Both the position numbers and the translations under genes were made by a program. A DNA stretch of 64,000 nucleotides from Aneurinibacillus thermoaerophilus (GTDB lineage Bacteria; Bacillota; Bacilli; Aneurinibacillales; Aneurinibacillaceae). Numbering within the stretch: position 1 is the first letter of the stretch; each line of letters opens with the position of its first letter. The notes below the pieces were generated by a model. That model had not been told where the DNA came from and did no database searches. It saw nothing but the letters and a program-made list of their open reading frames with translations. Shown here in pieces: positions 26,105 to 33,946 of the stretch. The DNA is taken from contig NZ_FNDE01000003.1 of assembly GCF_900099925.1 (NCBI RefSeq), positions 119,937 to 183,936 on the forward strand. Reading direction: 5' to 3'.

Positions 26105-27640
26105 TTATTTTATGCCAACTTCCACCGCTGTTTCTTCACTTTTCTTCTCCAGCATCGTGCCTTCTTTCTGATAGCGGATATGCCAAGAGAAGGCTTTTTC
26201 CAGTACATGCGGCGTTTGTCCCCCACGCTGGCACGCTTCTTCAAAATAGGCACGAAGCTGGGGACGATAATCAGGATGCGCACAGTTTTCAATAATGAGA
26301 CGTGCGCGTTCGCGCGGGGAAAGTCCGCGCAGATCGGCGATCCCCTGCTCGGTTACGATAATATCGACATCGTGCTCCGTGTGGTCAACGTGAGATACAA
26401 ACGGCACGATACTTGAAATAGTGCCACCTTTTGCCACCGATTTTGTGACAAAAATGCCAAGGCGGGCATTGCGCGCAAAATCTCCTGAACCACCGATACC
26501 GTTCATCATATTCGTCCCCATCACATGAGTTGAATTCACATTTCCATAGATATCCACTTCCAGTGCCGTATTAATCGCAATCAGACCGAGACGGCGAATA
26601 ATCTCCGGATGGTTGGAAATTTCCTGCGGACGCAGCACTAGACGCTCTTTGTATTTTTCAAAATTAGGCAACACCTGCTTCGTTTTCTGCGGCGAAAGCG
26701 TAATCGAACAGCCAGACGCAAAGCGAATTTTTCCTGCGTCCAGCAGATCAAATACCGCATCCTGCAATACTTCCGAATATACCTCCAAATCCGTAAATTC
26801 GGAAGTAAGGAATCCATGAAATACCGCATTTGCCACGGAACCAATACCAGATTGCAACGGCGCCAGTGTCTTTGGAAGACGGCCTGCTTTCACTTCACCC
26901 CGCAAAAATGCGATAAGGTGTTCCGCCATAACGGCAGTCTCTTCATCCGGCTGCACAATAGGCGAAGTTGTATCCAGCTCGTCTGTAATAACAATTCCCC
27001 TGATTTTTTCCAGCGGCACCGGTATTGCCTGCGTGCCAAGGCGCTGGTCAACACCGGTCAGCGGAATCGGCTGGCGCTTGCCCTGCGGCCCGACATCATA
27101 CAAATCATGAACACCCTCAAGGGCCAGTGGCTGCGCCAGATTCAATTCAACAATCACTTCCTTCGCCTTCTCCACAAAAATACAGGAATTGCCGACAGAA
27201 GTCGTAGGCACAATATACCCTTCCTCTGTCACCGCAACCGCTTCCACAATTGCGATATCGATAGCGCCCAGCGCGCCCGCGCGCACCTGTTCCGCCGTAT
27301 GGGATAAGTGCTGATCAATATATAGCAACTCTCCACTATTGATTTTGCTTCTCATTCGCTTCTCAGCCTGAAACGGAAGACGGCGATGAATAATACCAGC
27401 CTCAGCCATAACACCATCTACTTCCGAACCGATGGAAGCGCCGGTATATACATTAATTTTAAAGGATTCGCCACTTTTCTTTACCCGTTCTACAAGCGCG
27501 CGCGGGACGGCTTTCGCATCGCCCGCCTGCGTAAATCCGCTAAGTCCTACGGTCATTCCGTTTTGAATCCAGGTTGCCGCTTCCTGTGGGGTGACCAAGC
27601 GTTGTTGCAGTGTTTTATTGCGTAAACGTTTTTCCAGCAT
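26105..27640 (-). CDS. Acetyl-CoA hydrolase / succinyl-CoA:acetate CoA-transferase family protein
   Basis: The 511-residue protein belongs to the Cat1/AarC/acetyl-CoA hydrolase family. Segments are TVGLSGFTQAGDAKAVPRAL, the CoA-loop region IVPTTSVGNSCIFVEKAKEVIVELN, GIGSVANAVFHGF, NSTHVMGTNMMNGIGGSGDFARNARLG and VDIIVTEQGIADLRGLSPRERA. The enzyme moves CoA between acetate and acetyl-CoA or succinyl-CoA, in acetate overflow or use. Two cre-like sites upstream suggest CcpA control. The LytTR regulator at 27851 is the next gene upstream on the same strand, 210 bp away. Confidence 0.9.
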   Translation of the reverse strand: MLEKRLRNKTLQQRLVTPQEAATWIQNGMTVGLSGFTQAGDAKAVPRALVERVKKSGESFKINVYTGASIGSEVDGVMAEAGIIHRRLPFQAEKRMRSKINSGELLYIDQHLSHTAEQVRAGALGAIDIAIVEAVAVTEEGYIVPTTSVGNSCIFVEKAKEVIVELNLAQPLALEGVHDLYDVGPQGKRQPIPLTGVDQRLGTQAIPVPLEKIRGIVITDELDTTSPIVQPDEETAVMAEHLIAFLRGEVKAGRLPKTLAPLQSGIGSVANAVFHGFLTSEFTDLEVYSEVLQDAVFDLLDAGKIRFASGCSITLSPQKTKQVLPNFEKYKERLVLRPQEISNHPEIIRRLGLIAINTALEVDIYGNVNSTHVMGTNMMNGIGGSGDFARNARLGIFVTKSVAKGGTISSIVPFVSHVDHTEHDVDIIVTEQGIADLRGLSPRERARLIIENCAHPDYRPQLRAYFEEACQRGGQTPHVLEKAFSWHIRYQKEGTMLEKKSEETAVEVGIK

Positions 27641-27656
27641 GATTACCGCCCCTTTA

Positions 27657-27670
27657 TGAAAACGTTATTA
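27657..27670. promoter_or_regulatory. cre site of the CoA-transferase gene
   Basis: TGAAAACGTTATTA matches the 14-bp cre consensus TGWAANCGNTNWCA at all but one fixed position and lies 17-30 bp upstream of the start codon at 27640. Confidence 0.65.
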
Positions 27671-27797
27671 TTTTAACAATTTATAATTTAAACAATAGCA
27701 CGTATTGTCTTTCCTCACCTTATAAAGGTGATAAAGAAGAAATTTTAACGATAAAACAGAAAATAAAAGGATAAAACCCTTTCATAATCTTGCTTTT

Positions 27798-27811
27798 TGA
27801 AAACGTTTTAT
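27798..27811. promoter_or_regulatory. Second cre-like site
   Basis: TGAAAACGTTTTAT shares the TGAAAACGTT core with the site at 27657, with two deviations from consensus. It is centred ~140 bp upstream of the first, between the LytTR gene and the CoA-transferase gene. Confidence 0.5.
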
Positions 27812-27850
27812 ATTTTGCGCAAAAAAAAAAGAGAAGAGACGGTCTCTTCT

Positions 27851-28522
27851 CTAAAATCCGAGCAAGCGCCGGAACGAACTTGCGTATTTCTGGCTAACCG
27901 GAACGCGAGTACGTGCCGGATCATTCATAATAAGCATGAATGTAGAGTGAAAATCTGGATGAATTTCATCGATCGAATATACGTTAACCATATACGCGCG
28001 ATGGCAACGCACAAAACGATCCTGCGGCAACATATGCTCTAGCTCGACCAGACTATGCTTATTAAGATACATGCCACGTTCCGTATATAAATACGTCTTG
28101 CCTTTTTCAGATTCGATAAAATGAATATCATAGAGAGGAATCGGCACCCAACGATCTTCTCCTTTACCGATAAGAAAGTGATAACGCGGCCACTTCGCTT
28201 GCACCAGCCCGGCTCCCGGCGGGAAAATCGCCGTGATACATCCTTCCGCATCCCCTTCTTTCAAAATCGGGGTGCTCATCGCGTAATACGGAACACCAAA
28301 CACGCTGTTTTCAAGATACTGCTCGATTTTTTTCTTCCGCATCAGCGCTTTGCGCGTCAGCGTTCCTTCCTTCACTTCATCACCTGGTTTAATTTTCAAA
28401 TCGATCGCCCTGCTGGGCTGATAATAAATAAATTTAGATGTGTCAGCAATTGCAATGGACGCTTCCTTCGGAAACACGTCGCTGATTGCCTTGACAATCG
28501 AAAGCATCGCTGAGGTTTCCAT
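27851..28522 (-). CDS. LytTR-family DNA-binding regulator with ligand-sensing N-terminal domain
   Basis: ATG at 28522 has GGGAGATGA upstream; a GTG at 28537 is an alternative. The ~223-residue protein lacks a phospho-receiver. Residues ~1-110 form a PAS/GAF-like sensor (FPKEASIAIADTSKFIYYQPSRAIDLKIKPGD, PILKEGDAEGCITAIFPPG). The C-terminal LytTR domain (~125-223) shows IHFIESEKGKTYLYTERGMYLNKHSLVELE and the signature FVRCHRAYMVNVYSIDEI. It probably responds to a metabolite and could regulate the downstream CoA-transferase gene, which is on the same strand. Confidence 0.85.
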   Translation of the reverse strand: METSAMLSIVKAISDVFPKEASIAIADTSKFIYYQPSRAIDLKIKPGDEVKEGTLTRKALMRKKKIEQYLENSVFGVPYYAMSTPILKEGDAEGCITAIFPPGAGLVQAKWPRYHFLIGKGEDRWVPIPLYDIHFIESEKGKTYLYTERGMYLNKHSLVELEHMLPQDRFVRCHRAYMVNVYSIDEIHPDFHSTFMLIMNDPARTRVPVSQKYASSFRRLLGF

Positions 28523-28798
28523 TCTGTCATCTCCCACACTCTCATTCGATGCTTATTTTAGCATAAAAATGAATAAAGAAACGCATCGTTTTCACCTGTC
28601 ATACGTCTAACTTATATAAGGCAAACCCTGTTAAAAACTAATGCCTTTGTCAACACTTTGGGTGTATATTTCTTCATAGAAACAAAGGAAAGTTTAGCTA
28701 TAAAAAAGAGAGATTAGGACTTACGCAGGTTTTATATGGTAACCTATTTATGTAAGAATAAAAACTAAATTATTTTTAGACAGAAGGGAAGGATATAT

Positions 28799-29458
28799 AT
28801 GCGTCTACCTCGCACACTTTTTTTCATCATATTTATTGTTATACTAGGCCTTACGGGATGTACCTCTTCTGCACCAAGCAACGGGGCTTCCCAGAATCCA
28901 AACAACCCAAATTCTCCAGCTGGACAACAACATAAGAATAACAGCGACAACCAGCCATCTCCATCCGTTGGGCAGTCAAACGAGCAATCTGCTTCGCAAA
29001 ACAATGATATGGATAAAAAAAATGACGAAGAGATTAAAGAAAAAGAAGTGATGTTGGTGTTTAGCGACGCCAATCTAATGGAGCAATACAAAGAACCTCG
29101 CGTCATCAAATATAAAAAAGAAACAAACTTGCCGACCATTGCCCTAAAAGCGTGGCAAAATGGTCCGCAAAATAAAAATCTTGTAACGCTCATGCCTAAA
29201 AACGTAAAAATCCAGTCCCTGAAAAAGGAAGGAGATACAGCAGTCGTTAGTCTTTCCCAGGAAATTAAACAGGCTAATCTTGGTTCCAGCGGCGAACAAT
29301 TCTTGCTGGAAGAGATGGCTACCATCCTCAGCCAGTTCGGCTATAAAAACATGAAAGTGCTCATCGACGGTAAAGAAGTGGAAACCATACTTGGTCATAT
29401 GGATACGACAACACCGATTGAGCCATTGAACCTTGACCAACTAAAAGAAATGAAGTAA
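28799..29458 (+). CDS. GerMN-domain lipoprotein
   Basis: The 219-residue protein has a lipoprotein signal peptide (hydrophobic core FFIIFIVILG, lipobox LTGC with Cys at residue 21). A low-complexity Asn/Ser/Gln/Pro linker follows (~23-75), then a GerMN domain (~85-200: VMLVFSDANLMEQYKEPRVI, WQNGPQNKNLVTLMPKNVKI, AVVSLSQEIKQANLGSSGEQFLL, ATILSQFGYKNMKVLIDGK). GerMN proteins bind peptidoglycan or assemble in sporulation channels (GerM). A Shine-Dalgarno sequence GAAGGGAAGG is present. A sporulation or envelope role is inferred from the family and the neighbouring coat gene. Confidence 0.85.
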   Translation: MRLPRTLFFIIFIVILGLTGCTSSAPSNGASQNPNNPNSPAGQQHKNNSDNQPSPSVGQSNEQSASQNNDMDKKNDEEIKEKEVMLVFSDANLMEQYKEPRVIKYKKETNLPTIALKAWQNGPQNKNLVTLMPKNVKIQSLKKEGDTAVVSLSQEIKQANLGSSGEQFLLEEMATILSQFGYKNMKVLIDGKEVETILGHMDTTTPIEPLNLDQLKEMK

Positions 29459-29485
29459 GGCAACTTCTGGCTTTTGCTTCACAGG

Positions 29486-29517
29486 AAAAGGCAGTACCAT
29501 ATGGTGCTGCCTTTTTC
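29486..29517. terminator. Bidirectional terminator between GerMN and YheC/D genes
   Basis: AAAAGGCAGTACCAT and ATGGTGCTGCCTTTT pair over 15 bp (one G-U) and the site ends in a T-run on either strand; it overlaps the stop codon of the minus-strand gene. Confidence 0.8.
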
Positions 29518-30610
29518 ATTTTTCGTTTTTTATTTTTTCAAGCACATACTTCGCGTATCCCATCGGATTGGCATACGTCGCCTTCCATTCTTTTATCATT
29601 CGCGCATTGCGAAACGCATAGCGCTGATCCCGACCATTGCATTCAATAAACAGAGGCTTTCCTTCCTTCGTAATGCCAATATCAAGCCCCACATCGGCAA
29701 GGCCCGGAATCGCTTCTTCCAGCCGGCGTACCACGCGAAGCGCAAACTCCGATACTTCCTGCTCTATTATTTGTGTATCCAGCGCTGGATATGCCGAAAG
29801 CAAAACCGGGAGCCGATATACCTTACCTCCTTGCCCTACATTGCTTAAAAAATGGCCAGGCGGCGCTACTTTACCAACCATTCCCGTGACCTGCCAGTCC
29901 CCAGACACATCTTTTTGGACAGAAACGCGCAAATCAAACGGCCGGCCCTGAAACGTAGCCAACGGCAACTGTTCCTGAATATGAAATCCGCGTGCTTGAA
30001 TCCGTCGTATCAGTACGGTCGGCAACTTCTTAGAAAAAAATGTATGACGCCATACCTTTCGGCCATCTTTCCGCATGACATACGATAAGCAGAATCTATT
30101 CTTTTTTCGCACAATCTGCATAATGCCCGCTCCAATGCTGCCGCTGTTTGGCTTAACAAACAGCGCATCGTACCTCTGCATCATATGGCGTAAATTTTTC
30201 GGCGTTCCGCTGATCGTATGCGCCAAATGTGGGCGTATGGAAGGATCGGTCCATAGCAACGAATGGATATACAATTTGCTATAGCGATTCCAACGATTAA
30301 ATACAAATATCCCGTTTTCCATCAACCGGCTCAATTTACGTCTGGCATATGCCGAAAACAAAAGCGCCCGGTTGTGAATGACGCGCGGTACAGGCACAAC
30401 GACACGCTGATATTTTCCTTCTCGCTCTATGTACGCAGGAACGGTCGACCGATCCGGGTACAAATCTCCAAGGTGAATATAGCAAGGTTTCAGGCCATGC
30501 ATGCGAGCGCCCTCTTCATAAAAGGCGAGCACTTCAGTTTGCGTCCGCCCGCTCAGAATACCTCTGTATATCGTTTGATTAAGCAATATGCCTACATACG
30601 AAACTTTCAT
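29516..30610 (-). CDS. YheC/YheD-family endospore coat-associated ATP-grasp protein
   Basis: The start at 30610 is the second of two adjacent ATGs, 7 nt after AAGGAGG. The ~364-residue protein has an N-terminal YheC/D domain (YVGILLNQTIYRGILSGRTQTEVLAFYEEGAR, FNRWNRYSKLYIHSLL) and a C-terminal ATP-grasp fold (LFVKPNSGSIGAGIMQIVRK, RPFDLRVSVQKD, ADVGLDIGITKEGKPLFIECNGRDQRYAF). Family members are spore-coat associated in B. subtilis. An amide or peptide ligase activity is inferred from the fold only. Confidence 0.88.
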   Translation of the reverse strand: MKVSYVGILLNQTIYRGILSGRTQTEVLAFYEEGARMHGLKPCYIHLGDLYPDRSTVPAYIEREGKYQRVVVPVPRVIHNRALLFSAYARRKLSRLMENGIFVFNRWNRYSKLYIHSLLWTDPSIRPHLAHTISGTPKNLRHMMQRYDALFVKPNSGSIGAGIMQIVRKKNRFCLSYVMRKDGRKVWRHTFFSKKLPTVLIRRIQARGFHIQEQLPLATFQGRPFDLRVSVQKDVSGDWQVTGMVGKVAPPGHFLSNVGQGGKVYRLPVLLSAYPALDTQIIEQEVSEFALRVVRRLEEAIPGLADVGLDIGITKEGKPLFIECNGRDQRYAFRNARMIKEWKATYANPMGYAKYVLEKIKNEK

Positions 30611-30768
30611 CATGAGCCTCCTTGTCTGCCTTCCTCTATAAAATATGAGATAGCAAAAAGGAGGGTGCGTACTTTCCGCTTGCAAGCATCAAAACATAAA
30701 GGTTAACGTTTAGGGACAACGCCATTACTACTATAGAGTAGTGAAATGCTGAATTATTCGTTGTCTGG

Positions 30769-31398
30769 CTATAATTCCGGCTTGTTATTCAGGCTGCGCC
30801 ACAAATAAAGGCAAGCGATCGATTCATACGGCGTCCACTTGGCTCCGATTTCAATCATTTGTTTTTTATCAGGCAGCGCGGGAAGGTCGTAGTTGAACTG
30901 GATGGCTTTTTTAATTCCCAAGTCATCTACCGGAAACACATTAAGACGCCCGAGCCCAAAAAGCAAAAACATTTGCGCCGTCCACACACCAATCCCTTTC
31001 ACTTGGACAAGACGACGAACAACTTCCTCGTTCGACAAAGTGGGGAATTCTTCTTCTTTCAATCTTCCGTCAGCAAAAAACGCAGCTAAATCCTTTAAAT
31101 ATCTAATTTTTAAATAAGATAGACCGCAGGCGCGTAACTCTTCTTCACCCGCAGCAAGGATGGGTTGCGGCGCCCACTCCCCGCTAAAATACGCGCGAAC
31201 TTTCGCTGCAATAGCCGCCGCCGCTTTGACGGAAAGCTGCTGTGATACAATAGATTCACACAGTATCGCAAAATAGTCAGTCCGCGTTTTCCATGGGTAC
31301 CGGCCATATGCATCGATTAAACGGCCGATAATCGGGTCTTTTTCCGCCAGACGCTTTACTCCTTCAGCAAACGCTTGTTCATTTGTATTTTCAATCAT
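30769..31398 (-). CDS. HhH-GPD DNA glycosylase (AlkA/3-methyladenine type)
   Basis: The start at 31398 follows GGGGGGCGGG and overlaps the stop of the upstream gene by 8 nt. The 209-residue protein has SIVSQQLSVKAAAAIAAKV, the helix-hairpin-helix LVQVKGIGVWTAQMFLLFGLG and the catalytic Asp in NVFPVDDLGIKKAI. It lacks the iron-sulfur cluster of Nth. It excises alkylated purines in base-excision repair; the exact lesion is not known. It is translationally coupled to the YfmQ-like gene. Confidence 0.88.
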   Translation of the reverse strand: MIENTNEQAFAEGVKRLAEKDPIIGRLIDAYGRYPWKTRTDYFAILCESIVSQQLSVKAAAAIAAKVRAYFSGEWAPQPILAAGEEELRACGLSYLKIRYLKDLAAFFADGRLKEEEFPTLSNEEVVRRLVQVKGIGVWTAQMFLLFGLGRLNVFPVDDLGIKKAIQFNYDLPALPDKKQMIEIGAKWTPYESIACLYLWRSLNNKPEL

Positions 31399-31849
31399 TT
31401 CCCGCCCCCCTATGTAAGAATTCCGTAAGCGCATCCTGCTTTGCCCAATATGTAATCGGTCGGTCATTTTTTTTTGCGTCAAAACAGCTAACAACAAAAT
31501 CATTGCGATACGGCGCAATGACAAGCGAATTTCCATCCGTCCGCACCATGCGCAGCAAAGGCCCTTGTTGGGTATTCGCCAGCGACTCTATTTTTTGTAC
31601 CGGTTTAGCAGCATTAAATAAATCAATAATCCGCTCCCGTTCTCCACTTTCTAGCGCTCTTTCATTCCCATCCGAATCGCGCAAAATGACAGCATTTACC
31701 TCATCGGGCGAAACAGCACGATGCAAATGGTCACTGGAATAGTATTTTTCCAAGCGTTTTACCCACGCATTTGGCAAACCGAATACAATTACAAGCACAA
31801 CCACAACAATATAGCCGATCCATTCCGCATATGAAATCCCAAAAATCAT
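31391..31849 (-). CDS. Membrane-anchored hypothetical protein, YfmQ-like
   Basis: The 152-residue product has one N-terminal membrane helix (WIGYIVVVVLVIVFGLP) and a soluble domain with RERIIDLFNAAKPVQKIESL, SLVIAPYRNDFVVSCFDAKKNDRPITYWAK. This weakly recalls the YfmQ family (a helix with FNEA, then ligand-like strands). A Shine-Dalgarno sequence AAGGGGAG is present. It is co-transcribed with the DNA glycosylase (8-nt overlap). The function is unknown. Confidence 0.6.
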   Translation of the reverse strand: MIFGISYAEWIGYIVVVVLVIVFGLPNAWVKRLEKYYSSDHLHRAVSPDEVNAVILRDSDGNERALESGERERIIDLFNAAKPVQKIESLANTQQGPLLRMVRTDGNSLVIAPYRNDFVVSCFDAKKNDRPITYWAKQDALTEFLHRGAGND

Positions 31850-32049
31850 CTTTTTCTCCCCTTTTCCTCACTTCTTCTTTCATTCGCTTAAGTTGAATTC
31901 TTCTTGCCTATATTGTACAGCAAATTGCGCTATATAAAAGCGCTTTAATTTTATGACATGGTTTCGAAGTAAAAGATGAAAGGCAGGACGTTATAAGCAG
32001 TCACAATTGTTTGTTATTTATTATTTCTCCTCATGAAAAACAATGGATA

Positions 32050-32078
32050 TTGACTTCCATATATTTTCGTGACATATT
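32050..32078 (+). promoter_or_regulatory. Probable promoter of the FMN riboswitch-ribU transcript
   Basis: TTGACT at 32050, 17-bp spacer, CATATT at 32073, about 35 bp before the riboswitch begins. Confidence 0.55.
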
Positions 32079-32113
32079 TCTAAATAGATTGTGAAGTTTG
32101 TAACACAAACAAA

Positions 32114-32252
32114 CCTTCAGGACAGGGTGAAATTCCCGACCGGCGGTGATGGAGCCAATTCTCCTCAGTCCGCGACCCGGATGCAAAATGGCGAGCATCC
32201 GGCTGACCCGGTGAAATTCCGTGACCGACAGTATAGTCTGGATGGGAGAAGG
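32114..32252 (+). promoter_or_regulatory. FMN riboswitch (RFN element)
   Basis: The conserved RFN blocks are all present: AGGACAGGGTGAAATTCCC, GACCGGCGGT, AGTCCGCGACC, CTGACCCGGTGAAATTCCG, GACCGACAGTATAGTCTGG and the closing GATGGGAGAAGG. The P1 helix is CCTTC (32114-32118) with GAAGG (32248-32252), and the 3' strand is part of the Shine-Dalgarno sequence AGAAGGGAG of ribU. FMN binding should hide that site, so translational control is likely. Confidence 0.97.
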
Positions 32253-32264
32253 GAGAATTGAATA

Positions 32265-32861
32265 ATGAAAAGAAAAGTACGAAAGACAGCGTTTTTGTCA
32301 TTGCTGTCCACCATCGGATTTCTACTAATGTTTGTGGAAGTCCCGCTGCCGATGTTTCCAGCTTTTCTCAAGATCGGTGTAAGCGAAATTCCCGCGCTTA
32401 TCGGTGCCATTCTATTTGGCCCACTCGCCGGAATGGCGGTCGAATTTATTAAGAATGTGTTGCATTTTCTCTTGACAACTCAAGGCGGCATGGCAGTCGG
32501 CGAATTGTCCAACTTCATTGCCGGTAGCACATTCGTTGTTGTTTCTGTGTGGCTAATGCGCATGCTACGGCAGAGCAAAGTAAATTTCTGGTTGGGGATG
32601 ACCGCGGGTACGATGGCGATGGCGTTTATTATGTCGGTTGCCAACTATTTTATTTTTATTCCGGCCTTTGCCTACGTGATGGGCATGTCAGTTTCCGACA
32701 TTATCGGCTGGTCACAACAGGCGAACAGCAGCATTACCAGCCTCTGGACGCTTATCGTTTACGCGATCTTACCGTTTAACCTGATTAAAGGGATAGCAGA
32801 AGCGGTCATCGCGTATCCAATTTACAGCCGTCTTCGTCCGGTGATACAAAGCGGCGAGTAA
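32265..32861 (+). CDS. ribU: Riboflavin ECF transporter S component
   Basis: The 198-residue membrane protein has about six helices with the RibU patterns FVEVPLPMFPAFLKIGVSEIPALIGAILFGP and AVEFIKNVLHFLLTTQGGMAVGELSNFIAG. It binds riboflavin and docks on the shared EcfAA'T energising module, which is encoded elsewhere. The location directly under an FMN riboswitch makes the assignment firm. It is followed by a terminator. Confidence 0.95.
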   Translation: MKRKVRKTAFLSLLSTIGFLLMFVEVPLPMFPAFLKIGVSEIPALIGAILFGPLAGMAVEFIKNVLHFLLTTQGGMAVGELSNFIAGSTFVVVSVWLMRMLRQSKVNFWLGMTAGTMAMAFIMSVANYFIFIPAFAYVMGMSVSDIIGWSQQANSSITSLWTLIVYAILPFNLIKGIAEAVIAYPIYSRLRPVIQSGE

Positions 32862-32902
32862 TATGGAGCCATTCAGTTTTATATAAACAATAAAACACAA
32901 AG

Positions 32903-32938
32903 AAAGCTTTCGCTGTACGGCGGAAGCTTTTTTGTTTT
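32903..32938 (+). terminator. Terminator of ribU
   Basis: AAAGCTTTCGC pairs with GCGGAAGCTTT (one G-U) and TTTTTTG follows. Confidence 0.8.
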
Positions 32939-33022
32939 AGCAAAAAAATTTTAGTCCCCCCCTTAAAACCGCAAATATTGCACGAATACATATGACAAAG
33001 AAAAAGAACGAGGTGACGATTC

Positions 33023-33181
33023 ATGAACCGTATTGAAATTTTGGTTAATTCTGCGGATGAAATGTGCCAAACGATGAAAACCTTGCAACACTCTTACCCT
33101 AACGCTACATTTGAAAAACTCGAATATATTGGGATCGAAAACGGGCAACTTTCCATCAAATTATCATACATACTTAACTAA
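33023..33181 (+). CDS. 52-residue hypothetical protein
   Basis: This gene is below 60 codons. ATG at 33023 has ACGAGGTGA 6 nt upstream. The product (MNRIEILVNSADEMCQTMKTLQ ... ATFEKLEYIGIENGQLSIKLSYIL) has the strand-helix-strand-strand pattern of a compact alpha/beta domain. The family is not recognised. It is monocistronic between ribU and the DarB gene. Confidence 0.6.
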   Translation: MNRIEILVNSADEMCQTMKTLQHSYPNATFEKLEYIGIENGQLSIKLSYILN

Positions 33182-33295
33182 TATCATTTTTGACGTTTCG
33201 GCATTTGTAACCACCTCTCCCTGTACTTATGTTACTTTTCAGCGAACGAAACCAAATTGAATAGTCAATCATTATGTTTCTTATCCACTTAAAAA

Positions 33296-33318
33296 GACAG
33301 GCATTTACGTAGCCTGTC
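33296..33318 (-). terminator. Terminator of the DarB/CbpB gene
   Basis: GACAGGC and GCCTGTC form a 7-bp stem with a 9-nt loop and a minus-strand TTTTTAAG run, overlapping the end of the coding region. Confidence 0.75.
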
Positions 33319-33762
33319 TCATTTTATACCGTATTTTAAATACTTATGAACATGGGCCAAAATTGATTTGCGGGTTAAAATTCCAACAAACACCCCGTCC
33401 TCATCAACAATGCACAAGAACGGATGATTAATAGAGAGTTCCAAGCCGCGGAAAAAGCTGCCATCCTCCTTCATCCACGCCACTTTTTTGTTCATGACTT
33501 CTTCCACTTTCCGCTCGCCCAGTTTATCATATTCAATCTTTTCAATCCCAAGAATGGAATCCAGAATAAGTGACATGCTGATAAGTCCTTTAAGCTTATA
33601 CTCCCGATCCAATACTGGAATGGCAGAATAACCCGATTTTGTCAAAACGAGCAGGGCGTGCTCCAACGTGTTGCCTTCCTGTACAATCGCTACTTTATTA
33701 CCTGGAATCATCAAATCTTTAATCGCGATATCCAACGATACGCTTTTTACCATTTTCCCCAT
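33319..33762 (-). CDS. cbpB: CBS-domain protein, c-di-AMP-binding DarB/CbpB type
   Basis: The 147-residue protein consists of two CBS motifs (residues ~10-65 with ALLVLTKSGYSAIPVLDREYKLKGLIS; ~85-140 with PFLCIVDEDGVFVGILTRKSIL). It has no catalytic domain. Length and sequence fit B. subtilis YkuL (DarB), which binds c-di-AMP and, when apo, stimulates the (p)ppGpp synthetase Rel and pyruvate carboxylase. The same role is inferred here. Confidence 0.85.
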   Translation of the reverse strand: MGKMVKSVSLDIAIKDLMIPGNKVAIVQEGNTLEHALLVLTKSGYSAIPVLDREYKLKGLISMSLILDSILGIEKIEYDKLGERKVEEVMNKKVAWMKEDGSFFRGLELSINHPFLCIVDEDGVFVGILTRKSILAHVHKYLKYGIK

Positions 33763-33946
33763 ACATCCACCGCTTTCTTATCATGAAAATTACTTTATAT
33801 TCTAATTCTATCATGAAAACGTTTTCTATACATATAGTTCCCATATGTCTGCGCCGCCCATTCCACACGGGACGTGCGCGCCGAGCGGCGCAAACCGCTC
33901 GGGCCACTATCCTATCCGTTTCTTCCTACCGTTTTTGACCTTTTTC

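Noticed and set aside
33881..33902. Hairpin CCGAGCGG/CCGCTCGG as terminator of the SpoIIIE-type gene
   Set aside because: The stem is good, but no T-run follows on the minus strand, so I do not call it a terminator.
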